From positions 1 to 64,000 of the forward strand of contig CACKJD010000001.1 of the NCBI GenBank assembly GCA_902600485.1: 64,000 bases of DNA, read 5' to 3'. Under the pieces are notes generated by a model. It did not search any database. It was not told the origin of the DNA and saw nothing but the letters and a program-made list of their open reading frames with translations. The stretch is from an uncultured Pelagibacteraceae bacterium (GTDB lineage: Bacteria > Pseudomonadota > Alphaproteobacteria > Pelagibacterales > Pelagibacteraceae). This document shows, in pieces, positions 53,071 through 62,690 of this stretch (position 1 is the first letter of the stretch; each line of letters opens with the position of its first letter). Position numbers and translations under genes: made by a program.

Positions 53071-54355
53071 ATAACTTTATATTTTTTAATATTGAATTAA
53101 AACGTTCTCCACGATGTTCAAAATTTTTGAATTGATCAAATGAAGCAGCTGCGGGGCTAAATAACACTATTTTTTTATTTTTATCTTTTTTAATGTCATT
53201 TTTTACAGCTATGATTGCTTTTTTTAAATTTTTCAAATACTTAAAATTTATCTTATTTTTAAATTGATTGACAAAATAATTCTTATTTTTACCAATTATA
53301 TAAGCACAAATGTTTTTATAATATTTTTTTTCTAAAATAAATTTATCACCTTTTTTAAACAAACCACCAACTATCCAATAAATATTTTGATAAGTAGATA
53401 AAAGTCCATTGGTCGAAGAGAAAGTGGTAGATTTTGAGTCATTAATTATTTTTAAATTAAATTTATTGTAAACAATTTGTTTTCTAAATTTTAATCCTTT
53501 GAATGAGTTAAGGGATTTGAATATTATATTATCAGGTATTCCAAAAATTTTTGATATTTTATAAACGAAATGAATGTTATTTAAATTATTTTTATCCAAT
53601 AAATAATCATTATTAATATTTTTCTTAAAAAAATTAGCTTTGTTATAATTAACTTTTATAATTTTAGATTTAATATTTTTGTTTAATAAAAGTCTATTTA
53701 TTATTACACTATCCCGCTCTATAAGTGATAGTTTATTTTTTTCTTGATCACAAATTAGTTTAACTTTAGCTTTTGCATATTTTTTGAGGCTTTTGTGTCT
53801 ATCTAAATGATCTGCATTTAAGTTTAAAATCACCGCATAATCAGATTTAAAATACTTGCTATAAGATATTTGATATGATGATGCCTCAACTATAAAAATA
53901 GTATTCTTTTTAATTTTTTTTTCTTGTAAAGGTGATTTTCCAATATTGCCAACTAACCTAACATCCAATTTTTTTAATTTAAAAATATTATATAACATTT
54001 GACAAGTGCTAGATTTTCCATTCGTTCCCGTGATAGTTATTTTATTATTATTTGGATATGTTAAGTAAAAAATATCAAGTTCAGTGATTACCCTACTCCA
54101 ATTCTTGATTATATATTTTTTAAGATTGCATCTTTGAAAATCTATACCTGGGCTTAATATGATAAAATCAAATTTTAGCTTAATAATATTGTTTTTACTA
54201 AGGAAGTATTTTTTGTTTTTTTTATATTTTAACGAAAAATCGTCATCAAAAATCTTAACATCATTTTTCTTTTTTAAAAAATTTAAGCATGAATGACCAG
54301 AAAGACCCATACCATAAATTAATATTTTCTTTTTTACAAAATCTATAGTTTGCAT
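53060..54355 (-). CDS. murD: UDP-N-acetylmuramoyl-L-alanine--D-glutamate ligase
   Basis: MurD adds D-Glu to UDP-MurNAc-L-Ala. I place the start at MQTIDFVKKK (54355): its ATG shares a base with the mraY TAA (TAATG), and the N-terminal fold begins 'KILIYGMGLSGHSCLNFLKKK' as in MurD ('vlvlGlG.SG.s.a.fL'). The ORF-track start at 54442 runs back into mraY. Motifs: 'LSPGIDFQ', 'ITITGTNGKSSTCQMLYNIF' (P-loop), 'VGNIGKSP', 'VEASSYQISYSKYFKSDYAVILNLNADHLDRHKSL', 'INDSKSTTFSSTNGLLSTYQNIYWIVGGLFKKGD' and 'LFSPAAASFDQFKNFEHRGERF'. The product is ~431 aa. Confidence 0.95.
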   Translation of the reverse strand: MQTIDFVKKKILIYGMGLSGHSCLNFLKKKNDVKIFDDDFSLKYKKNKKYFLSKNNIIKLKFDFIILSPGIDFQRCNLKKYIIKNWSRVITELDIFYLTYPNNNKITITGTNGKSSTCQMLYNIFKLKKLDVRLVGNIGKSPLQEKKIKKNTIFIVEASSYQISYSKYFKSDYAVILNLNADHLDRHKSLKKYAKAKVKLICDQEKNKLSLIERDSVIINRLLLNKNIKSKIIKVNYNKANFFKKNINNDYLLDKNNLNNIHFVYKISKIFGIPDNIIFKSLNSFKGLKFRKQIVYNKFNLKIINDSKSTTFSSTNGLLSTYQNIYWIVGGLFKKGDKFILEKKYYKNICAYIIGKNKNYFVNQFKNKINFKYLKNLKKAIIAVKNDIKKDKNKKIVLFSPAAASFDQFKNFEHRGERFNSILKNIKLYGK

Positions 54356-55440
54356 TATCTTAATTTTAATGTTGCAAGACCGATCATTGCTAAAATTAGA
54401 GAAATAATCCAAAATCTTATGACTACTGTAGATTCTGCCCACCCTTTTTTCTCAAAATGATGATGTATAGGGGCCATCATGAATATTCTTTTTCCAGTTA
54501 ATTTAAAAGAAATTACCTGTACAATTACAGAAATAGCCTCTAAAACAAAAAGTCCTCCTGTTATTGCTAAAACTATCTCATGTTTTGTTACTATTCCTAC
54601 AGCGCCCAAAGAACCACCTAACGCTAAAGAACCAGTATCGCCCATAAATATTTTTGCAGGAGGAGCATTAAACCATAAAAATCCTATCGATGATCCGATA
54701 ATTGCTCCACAGAAAACAGCCACTTCTCCAACTCCCTCTATGTAAGGTATTAAAAGATATTCAGCAAAAATTATATTACCTGATACATAACTTATAAACG
54801 CAAAACATCCTGCAACTAAAATGACTGGTACAGTGGCTAACCCATCGAGACCATCTGTTAAATTAACCGCATTAGATGATCCAACAATTACAAATAAGTA
54901 AAAAGGAATAAAAAACCATCCTAAATTTATTACTAGGTTTTTAAAAAAAGGAAAATATAAATTATTAGTCAATTCTGACCCTATGAATTTATATAAGATT
55001 ATTAAAGAAATTAGACTAATAATTATTTGTATTAAAAATTTTAATTTTGACGAAATTCCAGAAGAATTTTTTTTTTTTATCTTTTTATAATCATCAAAAG
55101 CACCAAGTGTCCCGAATGAAAAAGTTATAAAGATTAACAACCAATTGTATGGGTTAAATAAATCTGACCATAGAAAAACTCCAGCAAATAATCCAATTAA
55201 AATTAACACACCGCCCATTGTAGGTGTTCCTATTTTTTTTATAAGATGTTCCTCCGGTCCATCCAATCTTATTGGGTTGGTAATTTTTTTTGTAGAAAAA
55301 AAATTTATAAATCTTTCACCAATAATAAAAACTATAATCATTGATGTAATAACTGCTAATCCAGTTCGCACAGTTAAAAAATTAAAAAAATTTAAAAAGG
55401 AGTAGGTATCTGAATAGTTAATTAATAAATTATAAAGCAT
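54355..55440 (-). CDS. mraY: phospho-N-acetylmuramoyl-pentapeptide transferase
   Basis: MraY makes lipid I by joining phospho-MurNAc-pentapeptide to undecaprenyl phosphate. It is an integral membrane enzyme with about ten segments in 361 aa. Catalytic landmarks: 'KIGTPTMGGVLILIGLFAGVFLWSDL', 'GTLGAFDDYKKIKKKNSSGISSKLKFLIQ' (DDxxK), 'GSSNAVNLTDGLDGLATVPVI' (NLTDGLDGLA), 'IGFLWFNAPPAKIFMGDTGSLALGG' and 'MAPIHHHFEKKGWAE' (HHHFE). Both ends form TAATG overlaps with murEF and murD. Confidence 0.98.
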   Translation of the reverse strand: MLYNLLINYSDTYSFLNFFNFLTVRTGLAVITSMIIVFIIGERFINFFSTKKITNPIRLDGPEEHLIKKIGTPTMGGVLILIGLFAGVFLWSDLFNPYNWLLIFITFSFGTLGAFDDYKKIKKKNSSGISSKLKFLIQIIISLISLIILYKFIGSELTNNLYFPFFKNLVINLGWFFIPFYLFVIVGSSNAVNLTDGLDGLATVPVILVAGCFAFISYVSGNIIFAEYLLIPYIEGVGEVAVFCGAIIGSSIGFLWFNAPPAKIFMGDTGSLALGGSLGAVGIVTKHEIVLAITGGLFVLEAISVIVQVISFKLTGKRIFMMAPIHHHFEKKGWAESTVVIRFWIISLILAMIGLATLKLR

Positions 55441-58262
55441 TATAAATTTTTAATAATTTTGTTTAAACCTGTTGAATTTGATCCTTTTACCATTAAATAG
55501 CTATTATTTGGTAGATCATTTTTTATTAATTTATAAATATCCATTATATTTTTTACTACTCTCCCTCTAATTTGTGGTTTTAATTTGTTATATGTATGTT
55601 TAATATGATCTCCATAAACGAAGATTTTATTTATATTCGAATTATTTAAATATCTCGCAATTTCGTAATGTAAATTTTTGGAATGTTTTCCAAGTTCTAA
55701 CATGTCACCTAATAGTAAAAATTTTTTGTTATTATTCTTATAAAGAGAATCATATTTTTCCAAAGTAAATTTTAAAGATAATGGGTTTGAATTATAGCTT
55801 TCATCAATAATTGTTATTTTTTTTGAACCTTTTCTAAAGTTAATTGTTGATCCCCGACTTTCAGGAATACAAAAACCAGAAAATAAGTTACGATTAAGTT
55901 TCTCAATATCAAAATAAACGCTTATTATGCTTATAGTCGCAAGTATATTTTCGATTTGATTAGATAAATTTTCTGAAACTAAGAAAGATTTTTTTTCTCC
56001 TTTAATTTTTAACTTTATTAGATAACCTTTTTTCCTTTTTTTTTTTCCTAAGAAAATAATGTCAGCATTAATATTAGATTTACTATATTTCATAATTTTG
56101 AGACCACGATTTTTTGATTTTCTTAAGAAATATTTATAATATTGATCATCCATGTTTATAACCATTGTTCCACCACTAACAATATTGTCTATTATTTCAG
56201 ACTTAGCTTTAGCAATATGATTAAGATTTTTAAAATTTTTTATATGTGCATAAGAAATATTTGTTATTAAACCTAAATTTGGTTTAATCAATTTAGTTAA
56301 ATAATCTATCTCCCCCTTTTTATCCATACCTGCCTCAAGCACAGAAAATTTTGCAGTTTCTGGCATGTTAAAAATACTCAATGGAACTCCAAATTTATTG
56401 TTGAATGAACGTTTTGAAGAATAGGTTTTTTCTAATTTATTAAGACAAAATCCTGTTAATTCTTTTACTGAAGTCTTTCCTGCAGAACCGGTGATTGATA
56501 TTGTATTAGTATTCAAAGATTTCCTTAATATTGAGCTTGCAGTGTTTAATAAATTTAATGGATTTCTAATAAATTTTAATTTTGAATTTTTAACTCTAAA
56601 ATTTGATATTGCTAAAATTGCACCATTGTTTAAGGCCTCAATCGCAAACTTGTTTCCGTCAAATTTTTTTCCCTTTATTCCGAAAAATATTGAATTTTTG
56701 TGAATAATTTTGGAATTGATTGATGCAGAATTTAGAGTTTTTTTTTTATTAATAATTCCGTAACCAAAAATTTCATTTAAGATGTTTGTTTTAATTGATT
56801 TAGATAAAATTTTATTTTTTTTTTTTATTGCATTTAAAATTTCTTTTTTATCAGAAAATTTATTTTGTTTTTTATACTCTTGGTAATTTTCATGTCCTTT
56901 ACCTGCTACTATCAAAATATCCCCTGATCTTAATTTTTTAATAGCTATATTTATTGCTTTTGCTCTAGATGGAATTTCAAAAAATCTTTTTGTTTTTAAA
57001 CCTTTTTTAATTTGATTTCTTATTAATTTTGGACTCTCTAATCTTGGGTTATCATCAGTAAGATAAATATCGTCACAATAATTTCGTGCTACTATTCCCA
57101 TCATTGGCCTTTTTTCTTTATCCCTATTTCCCCCACAACCAAAAATTAAATTAATTTTACTTAAAGGGAAATCCTCTTTTATATTTATTAGTAAAGTCTT
57201 GAGCGCATGAGGTGTATGTGCGTAATCTATTATAACTTTGGCTTTATTTTTCAAATTTCCAACCTTTTCAAATCTGCCGTCAATTGGTTTAATTTTATTT
57301 ATTGATTTTAAAATATTATCTATTTTTAGGCCTGAAAGATAAGCAGCGATTATCGCAAACATTAAATTTTTAATTTGAGTATCTCCGATAAGTGTCGTTT
57401 TGAATGAATAATTTTTATTATTTATTTTAAGATCAATCTTTTTGTGGTCGTTAATTTTTTGGATTTTTTTTATGTAAATAAATGATTCTGAATTACCTAA
57501 GGTATACTTTTTAAAATTTTTTTTTTTTGAAATTCTATTTAATATATTTGACTCTTTAATCTTCTCCTCAAAAATTACATTACCTCTCAAATTTAATAAT
57601 TCATTAAAAAGTTTAAGTTTTGAATTAAGATAATCTTTAAAAGTTTTATGGTAGTCAATATGATCTCTAGTAAGATTAGTAAAAATAGCAGATTTAAATT
57701 TTATGTTGTTTAATCTATGCTGTTTTAATCCATGGCTGGAGGCCTCTAACATCACATTTTCAATTTTTAATTTCTTTAATTTCTGTAATATTTTATGAAT
57801 GTTTAAGGGGTCAATAGTTGTATTATTAGTTTTTAATTTAAATTTTTTTGTTAGTACACCAAGTGTTCCGATTGAGGCTACTTTTTTATTATTTAAAACT
57901 AATATTTGATTATAAAAATTAGCTACTGATGTTTTTCCATTTGTACCAGTTACGGCTATAATATTTTTTGGTTTTGATTTATAATATCGACTGGAAGCTT
58001 CAGATAATAGTTTTCTGGGGTCTTTATATTTAAGAAACAAAATTTTATTTTTATTAAAACCCTCAAATTTTAAATTAGAAATAATTACCTTAGCTCCATT
58101 ATTAATTGCATTACCTATGTAATTGCTGCCTTTTCTATGATTGCCATTAATTGCAAAAAAAATATCGTTTTTTTTGCAATCTTTGCTGTTAAATCTTATA
58201 TTGTTGAAATTAATATTTTTGTATTTTTTTTTTATATTTTTTAAAACTTTGCCCAATAACAT
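55440..58262 (-). CDS. murE-murF: fused MurE-MurF peptidoglycan ligase
   Basis: One 940-residue ORF carries two Mur ligases. Residues ~1-485 are MurE (adds meso-diaminopimelate): 'IAVTGTNGKTSVANFYNQIL', 'LEASSHGLKQHRLNNIKFKSAIFTNLTRDHIDYH', 'VIIDYAHTPHALKTLL', 'LIFGCGGNRDKEKRPMMG' and the DAP-specific 'LTDDNPRLESP' (DNPR). Residues ~490-940 are MurF (adds D-Ala-D-Ala): 'NSIFFGIKGKKFDGNKFAIEALNNGAILAIS', 'ISITGSAGKTSVKELTG', 'VLEAGMDKKGEIDYLTKLIKPNLGLITNISYAH', 'TIIDESYNSNPLSLKFTLEKY' and 'FLLLGDMLELGKHS'. The junction is a short Lys/Asn-rich linker with no stop. Fusion removes the usual separate murF start. Confidence 0.95.
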   Translation of the reverse strand: MLLGKVLKNIKKKYKNINFNNIRFNSKDCKKNDIFFAINGNHRKGSNYIGNAINNGAKVIISNLKFEGFNKNKILFLKYKDPRKLLSEASSRYYKSKPKNIIAVTGTNGKTSVANFYNQILVLNNKKVASIGTLGVLTKKFKLKTNNTTIDPLNIHKILQKLKKLKIENVMLEASSHGLKQHRLNNIKFKSAIFTNLTRDHIDYHKTFKDYLNSKLKLFNELLNLRGNVIFEEKIKESNILNRISKKKNFKKYTLGNSESFIYIKKIQKINDHKKIDLKINNKNYSFKTTLIGDTQIKNLMFAIIAAYLSGLKIDNILKSINKIKPIDGRFEKVGNLKNKAKVIIDYAHTPHALKTLLINIKEDFPLSKINLIFGCGGNRDKEKRPMMGIVARNYCDDIYLTDDNPRLESPKLIRNQIKKGLKTKRFFEIPSRAKAINIAIKKLRSGDILIVAGKGHENYQEYKKQNKFSDKKEILNAIKKKNKILSKSIKTNILNEIFGYGIINKKKTLNSASINSKIIHKNSIFFGIKGKKFDGNKFAIEALNNGAILAISNFRVKNSKLKFIRNPLNLLNTASSILRKSLNTNTISITGSAGKTSVKELTGFCLNKLEKTYSSKRSFNNKFGVPLSIFNMPETAKFSVLEAGMDKKGEIDYLTKLIKPNLGLITNISYAHIKNFKNLNHIAKAKSEIIDNIVSGGTMVINMDDQYYKYFLRKSKNRGLKIMKYSKSNINADIIFLGKKKRKKGYLIKLKIKGEKKSFLVSENLSNQIENILATISIISVYFDIEKLNRNLFSGFCIPESRGSTINFRKGSKKITIIDESYNSNPLSLKFTLEKYDSLYKNNNKKFLLLGDMLELGKHSKNLHYEIARYLNNSNINKIFVYGDHIKHTYNKLKPQIRGRVVKNIMDIYKLIKNDLPNNSYLMVKGSNSTGLNKIIKNL

Positions 58263-58274
58263 TATTTTAAAATC

Positions 58275-59930
58275 TTAGTACTTTGTGGCTAAAATAGGTC
58301 CTATTTTATCAATAATTTTCCCCGCTATTTCAACTGAAGTCCATCCGGCTGTGTTAAATGGCGTTCCTTCAAAAGAACCAGGTTTGTTTCGATATTTATA
58401 TACATAATCTTTTGATAATTTAGTATCTTCTAACAATATAACCAAAACATATTTGGGATCTGAAATTGGAAAAACCGATGCAAAAGTATTAATTTTTTTG
58501 TTTGTATATAATCCATTTTCAACCAATTGTGCTGTACCTGTTTTTCCTCCTATTTCGTAACCCTCTACATCAGATAAGCTAGCTGTCCCATTAGTTACAA
58601 CTTTTCTTAAAATAGGGTTTATTTTGGCACTCACATCACTATTTAGAATTTTTTTTCTTTTAGAAATATCATATTTTTTTTTGATCAAAGTTGGATTTAC
58701 TTGATAGCCACCATTTGACAAAATTGCATAACCCTTTGCTAACTGAAGTGGTGTAGTAGTTATTCCGTGTCCATATGATACTGTTTTAAGCTTACAATCA
58801 TTCCATGTAAAAGGTAATGGCATTCCCACTTCCTCAATATCAAATTCCATCTTGTTTAAAATTCCAATTAGGCCCAAAAATTCTTTCATTTTTTTTTTTC
58901 CTATTATTTGACCAATTTTTACTGATCCAATGTTGCTAGAATTTATCAAAATATCCTCTACAGTTAAATCTTTTGGCAAATCTTCATCATATTCAGAAAT
59001 AATTCTTCCACCACATTTCATTTTTTTTTCCAAGTTCATAAACATGTCGTTAGAAGAAATTAAACCATAATTTAAACCAGCTGCAATTGTGAATGTTTTA
59101 AAAACCGATCCAAGTTCATAGACACCTTTTGTTGCACGATTTATATATTTTCTATCAGATATACTTTTTCTTTGATTTAAGTCAAAGTCAGGAATTGAAA
59201 CTAGTGATAATATCTCGCCATTATTTACATTCATTAGTATCCCTGTTCCACCTATGTTTTTAAATACATTTTGTGCATTTAATAATTCATTTCGAATTAT
59301 AAACTGCAATTCTTTATCAAGGGTTAAAACAAGTTGTTTTCGACCATCTTTTAATTTGTTATCGAAAGTCTTTTCTATACCGGAAATACCATTATTATCA
59401 TTATCGATCTGCCCTAGAAGGTGAGAAAAAAGATTTTTGTCTGGATAGATTCTGGTTATTTTAGGTTCTAGTCTGATTGATTTTTCTCCTAAAAGTTTAA
59501 TTTTTTCAAATCTTTCAGGTGTTACTTGTTTTTGAATATAAAAGAATTTTTTTCCATAAAGTTTTTTTTTAATTTCTGATATATTTTGTTTTGGAAAAGT
59601 ATATTGTAATTTTATTAATAGTTTTTCTTTATCTTTAACTAATTTTGGGTCAATTCCAACATTTGTAGTAAGTACAGATTTACTTACATAATTTCCATTT
59701 CTATCAGTTATGTCAGCTCTATTAATTTGATTAGAGATATAAATTCTTTTTTCGAATGTTTTTGATGACAGATATATAATTCTAGTTGAGTACAAAATAA
59801 TTATAATAAATATCACTATAAATATGAAGGCGACCCGATTTAAATCTATTTTGAATTTACTACTATTGAAATTATCTAGATCCAAATTCGAACTGTTAAT
59901 AGTTATTTTATTAAAATCATCTTTATTCAT
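58275..59930 (-). CDS. ftsI: septal penicillin-binding protein 3 (FtsI)
   Basis: This is the division-specific transpeptidase. A cytoplasmic tail is followed by one membrane segment (residues ~32-52, 'VAFIFIVIFIIIILYSTRIIYL'), then the pedestal region starting 'NRADITDRNGNYVSKSV' and 'RIYPDKNLFSHLLGQIDNDNNGISGIEKTFD'. Transpeptidase motifs: 'YELGSVFKTFTIAAGL' (SxxK), 'INSSNIGSVKIGQ' (SxN) and 'EIGGKTGTAQLV' (KTG). The length of 551 aa is normal. It overlaps ftsL by 8 bp and ends 12 bp before murEF. Confidence 0.96.
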   Translation of the reverse strand: MNKDDFNKITINSSNLDLDNFNSSKFKIDLNRVAFIFIVIFIIIILYSTRIIYLSSKTFEKRIYISNQINRADITDRNGNYVSKSVLTTNVGIDPKLVKDKEKLLIKLQYTFPKQNISEIKKKLYGKKFFYIQKQVTPERFEKIKLLGEKSIRLEPKITRIYPDKNLFSHLLGQIDNDNNGISGIEKTFDNKLKDGRKQLVLTLDKELQFIIRNELLNAQNVFKNIGGTGILMNVNNGEILSLVSIPDFDLNQRKSISDRKYINRATKGVYELGSVFKTFTIAAGLNYGLISSNDMFMNLEKKMKCGGRIISEYDEDLPKDLTVEDILINSSNIGSVKIGQIIGKKKMKEFLGLIGILNKMEFDIEEVGMPLPFTWNDCKLKTVSYGHGITTTPLQLAKGYAILSNGGYQVNPTLIKKKYDISKRKKILNSDVSAKINPILRKVVTNGTASLSDVEGYEIGGKTGTAQLVENGLYTNKKINTFASVFPISDPKYVLVILLEDTKLSKDYVYKYRNKPGSFEGTPFNTAGWTSVEIAGKIIDKIGPILATKY

Positions 59931-60186
59931 TTTGAGATAAATGTTTAAATTTACTGAGTTCTATAACTTCTAAATTATCAAGAAATTTATTTTTAAATTC
60001 AAATAATCTTTGAGGTGATCTGAGATAATCGTTTTGCAATTTAATAATTTCTTTTCTATTAATCAAAATTTTAATTTTTTCATTAGAATTAAATATTTTA
60101 TTTTCTAATTCTCTTGTAGAGTTTTTAATAATTGATGTTGTTATCACCAAAAAAAAAATTATAAAAACTAATACATATTTTTTCAT
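59923..60186 (-). CDS. ftsL: FtsL-like cell division protein
   Basis: This small bitopic protein of 87 aa sits in the ftsL slot between rsmH and ftsI. It has one membrane segment (residues ~3-20, 'YVLVFIIFFLVITTSIIKNST') and a periplasmic coiled coil ('RELENKIFNSNEKIKILINRKEIIKLQNDYLRSPQRLFEF'), in which 'LQNDYLRSPQRLFEF' resembles the FtsL/FtsB 'L..E...L.sP.Rle..A' end. Primary sequence is not conserved, so position is the main evidence. Its start overlaps the rsmH stop by 4 bp (ATGA) and its stop overlaps ftsI. Confidence 0.82.
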   Translation of the reverse strand: MKKYVLVFIIFFLVITTSIIKNSTRELENKIFNSNEKIKILINRKEIIKLQNDYLRSPQRLFEFKNKFLDNLEVIELSKFKHLSQNE

Positions 60187-61187
60187 AATTTTAGAGATAG
60201 TTTTTCAATTTCCAGTAAATTTTTGAATTTCCTATATAAAAATTTTGTATCTATTTTATTTGTGTTGTTTCTTTTAATTGATCTCAGCTTAGCTGATCTT
60301 GAAGGAGGATTAATTTTAATTTCTCTACTTGTTGGTGTAATTACTTTCTTGTTAATTATGCTAAAAGCTAATTCCTCATTTTTGTTTACAGGCAAATATC
60401 TTGATACCGATCTATGGGTAGAAATTGTATTAAAAAAGAATTTACAGATTTTGTCTTCTATAGAATGAAATGTAACGGTTACTATAATTCCCTTATTTGA
60501 AATTATGTTGCTTGATTTTGATAAGGCGATAATTAATTCACTTATTTCACTATTAACTAAAATTCTCAATGCCTGAAAGATTTTAGTTGCTTTATTTTTT
60601 TTTGTAAATTTTTTTTTAGATGAGTTTATTAAATTAACAAGACCTTCTGTATCAATATTTTTAATACTCCTTTCTTTAATTATTTTTTTAGCTATAAATT
60701 TTGCATTTCTTTCATCACCAAAATATTTAAATATTCGCTCTAAATCTTCCGCTTGGAGCCTACTAATAACATCGTGAGCTGAAAATTTATTATGGCCCAT
60801 TTTCATATTCAATTTACCTTTATGATTAAATGATAGACCCTTTGATTTATCTTTGATCTGACTATAAGAAAAACCTAAATCAAATATTATACCATCAATT
60901 TTTTTTGGTAATTTAATGTTATCAATTTCACTGAATTTTTTGTTATGAAACTCAAATCTATTTTTAAATTTTTGCTTAAATTTAATTGCAACCTTTGTAG
61001 ATTCAGAGTCCCTATCAAAAGCGATTACTCTTGTATTTGGAAATTCTAATATTTTTTTTGTATATCCGCCTTGACCAAAAGTACAGTCAATAAAGGTGCC
61101 ACCATTCTGAGGGGAAATAATACTTAATACTTCATTAAGTAGTACCGGGTAATGTAAATTTTTATCCGATACAATGGTGACACTCAT
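60183..61187 (-). CDS. rsmH: 16S rRNA (cytosine-1402-N4) methyltransferase
   Basis: RsmH (MraW) methylates C1402 of 16S rRNA in the decoding centre. The opening 'HYPVLLNEVLSIISPQNGGTFIDCTFGQGGYTKKILE' is the family signature with the SAM-binding loop. Others are 'VIAFDRDSESTKVA', 'IDGIIFDLGFSYSQIKDKSKGLSFNHKGKLNMKM' (DLG.SS.QlD...RGFSF..dgpLDMRM, altered), 'QALRILVNSEISEL' and 'IIVTVTFHSIEDKICKFFF' (SFHSLEDR region). The length of 334 aa is standard. It follows ftsZ by 18 bp rather than mraZ, because ftsZ is inserted. Confidence 0.95.
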   Translation of the reverse strand: MSVTIVSDKNLHYPVLLNEVLSIISPQNGGTFIDCTFGQGGYTKKILEFPNTRVIAFDRDSESTKVAIKFKQKFKNRFEFHNKKFSEIDNIKLPKKIDGIIFDLGFSYSQIKDKSKGLSFNHKGKLNMKMGHNKFSAHDVISRLQAEDLERIFKYFGDERNAKFIAKKIIKERSIKNIDTEGLVNLINSSKKKFTKKNKATKIFQALRILVNSEISELIIALSKSSNIISNKGIIVTVTFHSIEDKICKFFFNTISTHRSVSRYLPVNKNEELAFSIINKKVITPTSREIKINPPSRSAKLRSIKRNNTNKIDTKFLYRKFKNLLEIEKLSLKL

Positions 61188-61205
61188 CTATTTTTTCAAA
61201 GACCA

Positions 61206-62678
61206 TTAATTTCTTTGTCTTCTTAAAAATGCAGGTATCTCTAATTCATCTTCTTCAGTGTCTGTCTCAGTATCATTGTCGATTTTTTCACTTATAATCT
61301 CACTGTCAGAATTAAAGAGTTGTGGGCTTTCTTCACTTAATTCAAAGTTTTCTAATCCGTTAGAATTTTCGATGTGATTAGTGTCCTGAGTTGTTTCTGA
61401 TTGTTCCTCTAAGTTTAAAGGGATTTCTTCATCGGAGCTAGAAGTATTGTTAATTTCGTTCAAAGCATTATCTAGATTTGTTCTATTTACAGCCATATTT
61501 TCATCGACCATTGAATTAAACATTTCTGTTTCTGAATTTTTATATTCATCTGTATCTATTTTAAGTGCATTTGCTCCACTTGTGCTTGCTATTGTATCAG
61601 ATTTAATTGAATTTAATTGAGAATTATTATTTGTGATTGAAAAATCTGAATAACCAGGATTTCTATTTTGAATTCTATGAACCATATTAATTACTGATTT
61701 AGATTCTGGTTGTTGACCGTCTAGTGCTGTCGCTACAATAGAAACTCGAATTTTACCCTCTAGAGTAGGATCAATAATTGAGCCGTTTATTATTTCTGCC
61801 TCACTATCAACTTCTGATCTGATTTTATTTACAATTTCATCAACTTCAAACAAGGTTAGATCATCTCCCCCTGTTATATTTATTAATAATCCTTTAGCAC
61901 CTTTTAAAGAATAGTCATCAATCAAAGGATTGTTCAATGCAATTTCTGTTGCTTTAACTGCTCTGCCCTCGCCTTCTGCCTCTCCTGTACCCATCATTGC
62001 CTTGCCCATTGAACTCATAACAGTTTCAACATCAGCGAAGTCCAGGTTTACTAAACCATCTTTTACCATTAAATCAGTTACACTTTGCACTCCGTGTCTT
62101 AAAACACTATTTGAAAGTTGGAAAGACTCTGTATATCTTGTTTTTTCATTAGCAATTTTAAACAAGTTTTGATTTGGAATAACAATTATAGTATCGACAT
62201 GTTTTCTTAATTCATCTAAACCCTGTTGTGCTCTTCTCATTCTAGATGAAGATTCATATAAAAATGGTAAAGTTACAACTCCTACAGTCAGAATATTCAA
62301 TTCTTTCGCTGCCCTAGCAATAATGTGTGCAGCTCCAGTACCAGTTCCGCCTCCCATACCTGCTGTTATAAATACCATGTTGGCACCTTTTAATAAGTCT
62401 ATAATATCATTTAAAGATTCATTCGCCGCAGCTTGTCCTATTTCATGTTTTGCTCCAGCACCCAATCCTTTAGTTACATTTAATCCGATTTGTATTCTGG
62501 TTTTTGCTTTACTTGTTTTAAGATCCTGCGCATCTGTATTAACAGCTACAAATTCAACACCCTCAACGCCTGCATCTATCATCTCATTTATTGCATTACC
62601 CCCAGCTCCACCTACACCTAAAACTAATATTCTAGGTTTCAATTCTTTTATTTCAGGCACTTTAAAATTAATAGTCAT
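61206..62678 (-). CDS. ftsZ: cell division protein FtsZ
   Basis: FtsZ is the tubulin-like GTPase that forms the Z ring. The N-terminal '[21 protein letters not shown]' is followed by '[12 protein letters not shown]' and the tubulin signature '[21 protein letters not shown]' (G-box). T7/catalytic '[30 protein letters not shown]' follows. The core spans ~1-320. A ~150-residue acidic, Asn/Ser/Glu-rich linker leads to the conserved C-terminal peptide '[14 protein letters not shown]', the usual FtsA-binding tail. The length of 490 aa reflects the long linker. Its place between mraZ and rsmH, not after ftsA, is unusual. Confidence 0.98.
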   Translation of the reverse strand: MTINFKVPEIKELKPRILVLGVGGAGGNAINEMIDAGVEGVEFVAVNTDAQDLKTSKAKTRIQIGLNVTKGLGAGAKHEIGQAAANESLNDIIDLLKGANMVFITAGMGGGTGTGAAHIIARAAKELNILTVGVVTLPFLYESSSRMRRAQQGLDELRKHVDTIIVIPNQNLFKIANEKTRYTESFQLSNSVLRHGVQSVTDLMVKDGLVNLDFADVETVMSSMGKAMMGTGEAEGEGRAVKATEIALNNPLIDDYSLKGAKGLLINITGGDDLTLFEVDEIVNKIRSEVDSEAEIINGSIIDPTLEGKIRVSIVATALDGQQPESKSVINMVHRIQNRNPGYSDFSITNNNSQLNSIKSDTIASTSGANALKIDTDEYKNSETEMFNSMVDENMAVNRTNLDNALNEINNTSSSDEEIPLNLEEQSETTQDTNHIENSNGLENFELSEESPQLFNSDSEIISEKIDNDTETDTEEDELEIPAFLRRQRN

Positions 62679-62690
62679 ATTTCCCCCTTT

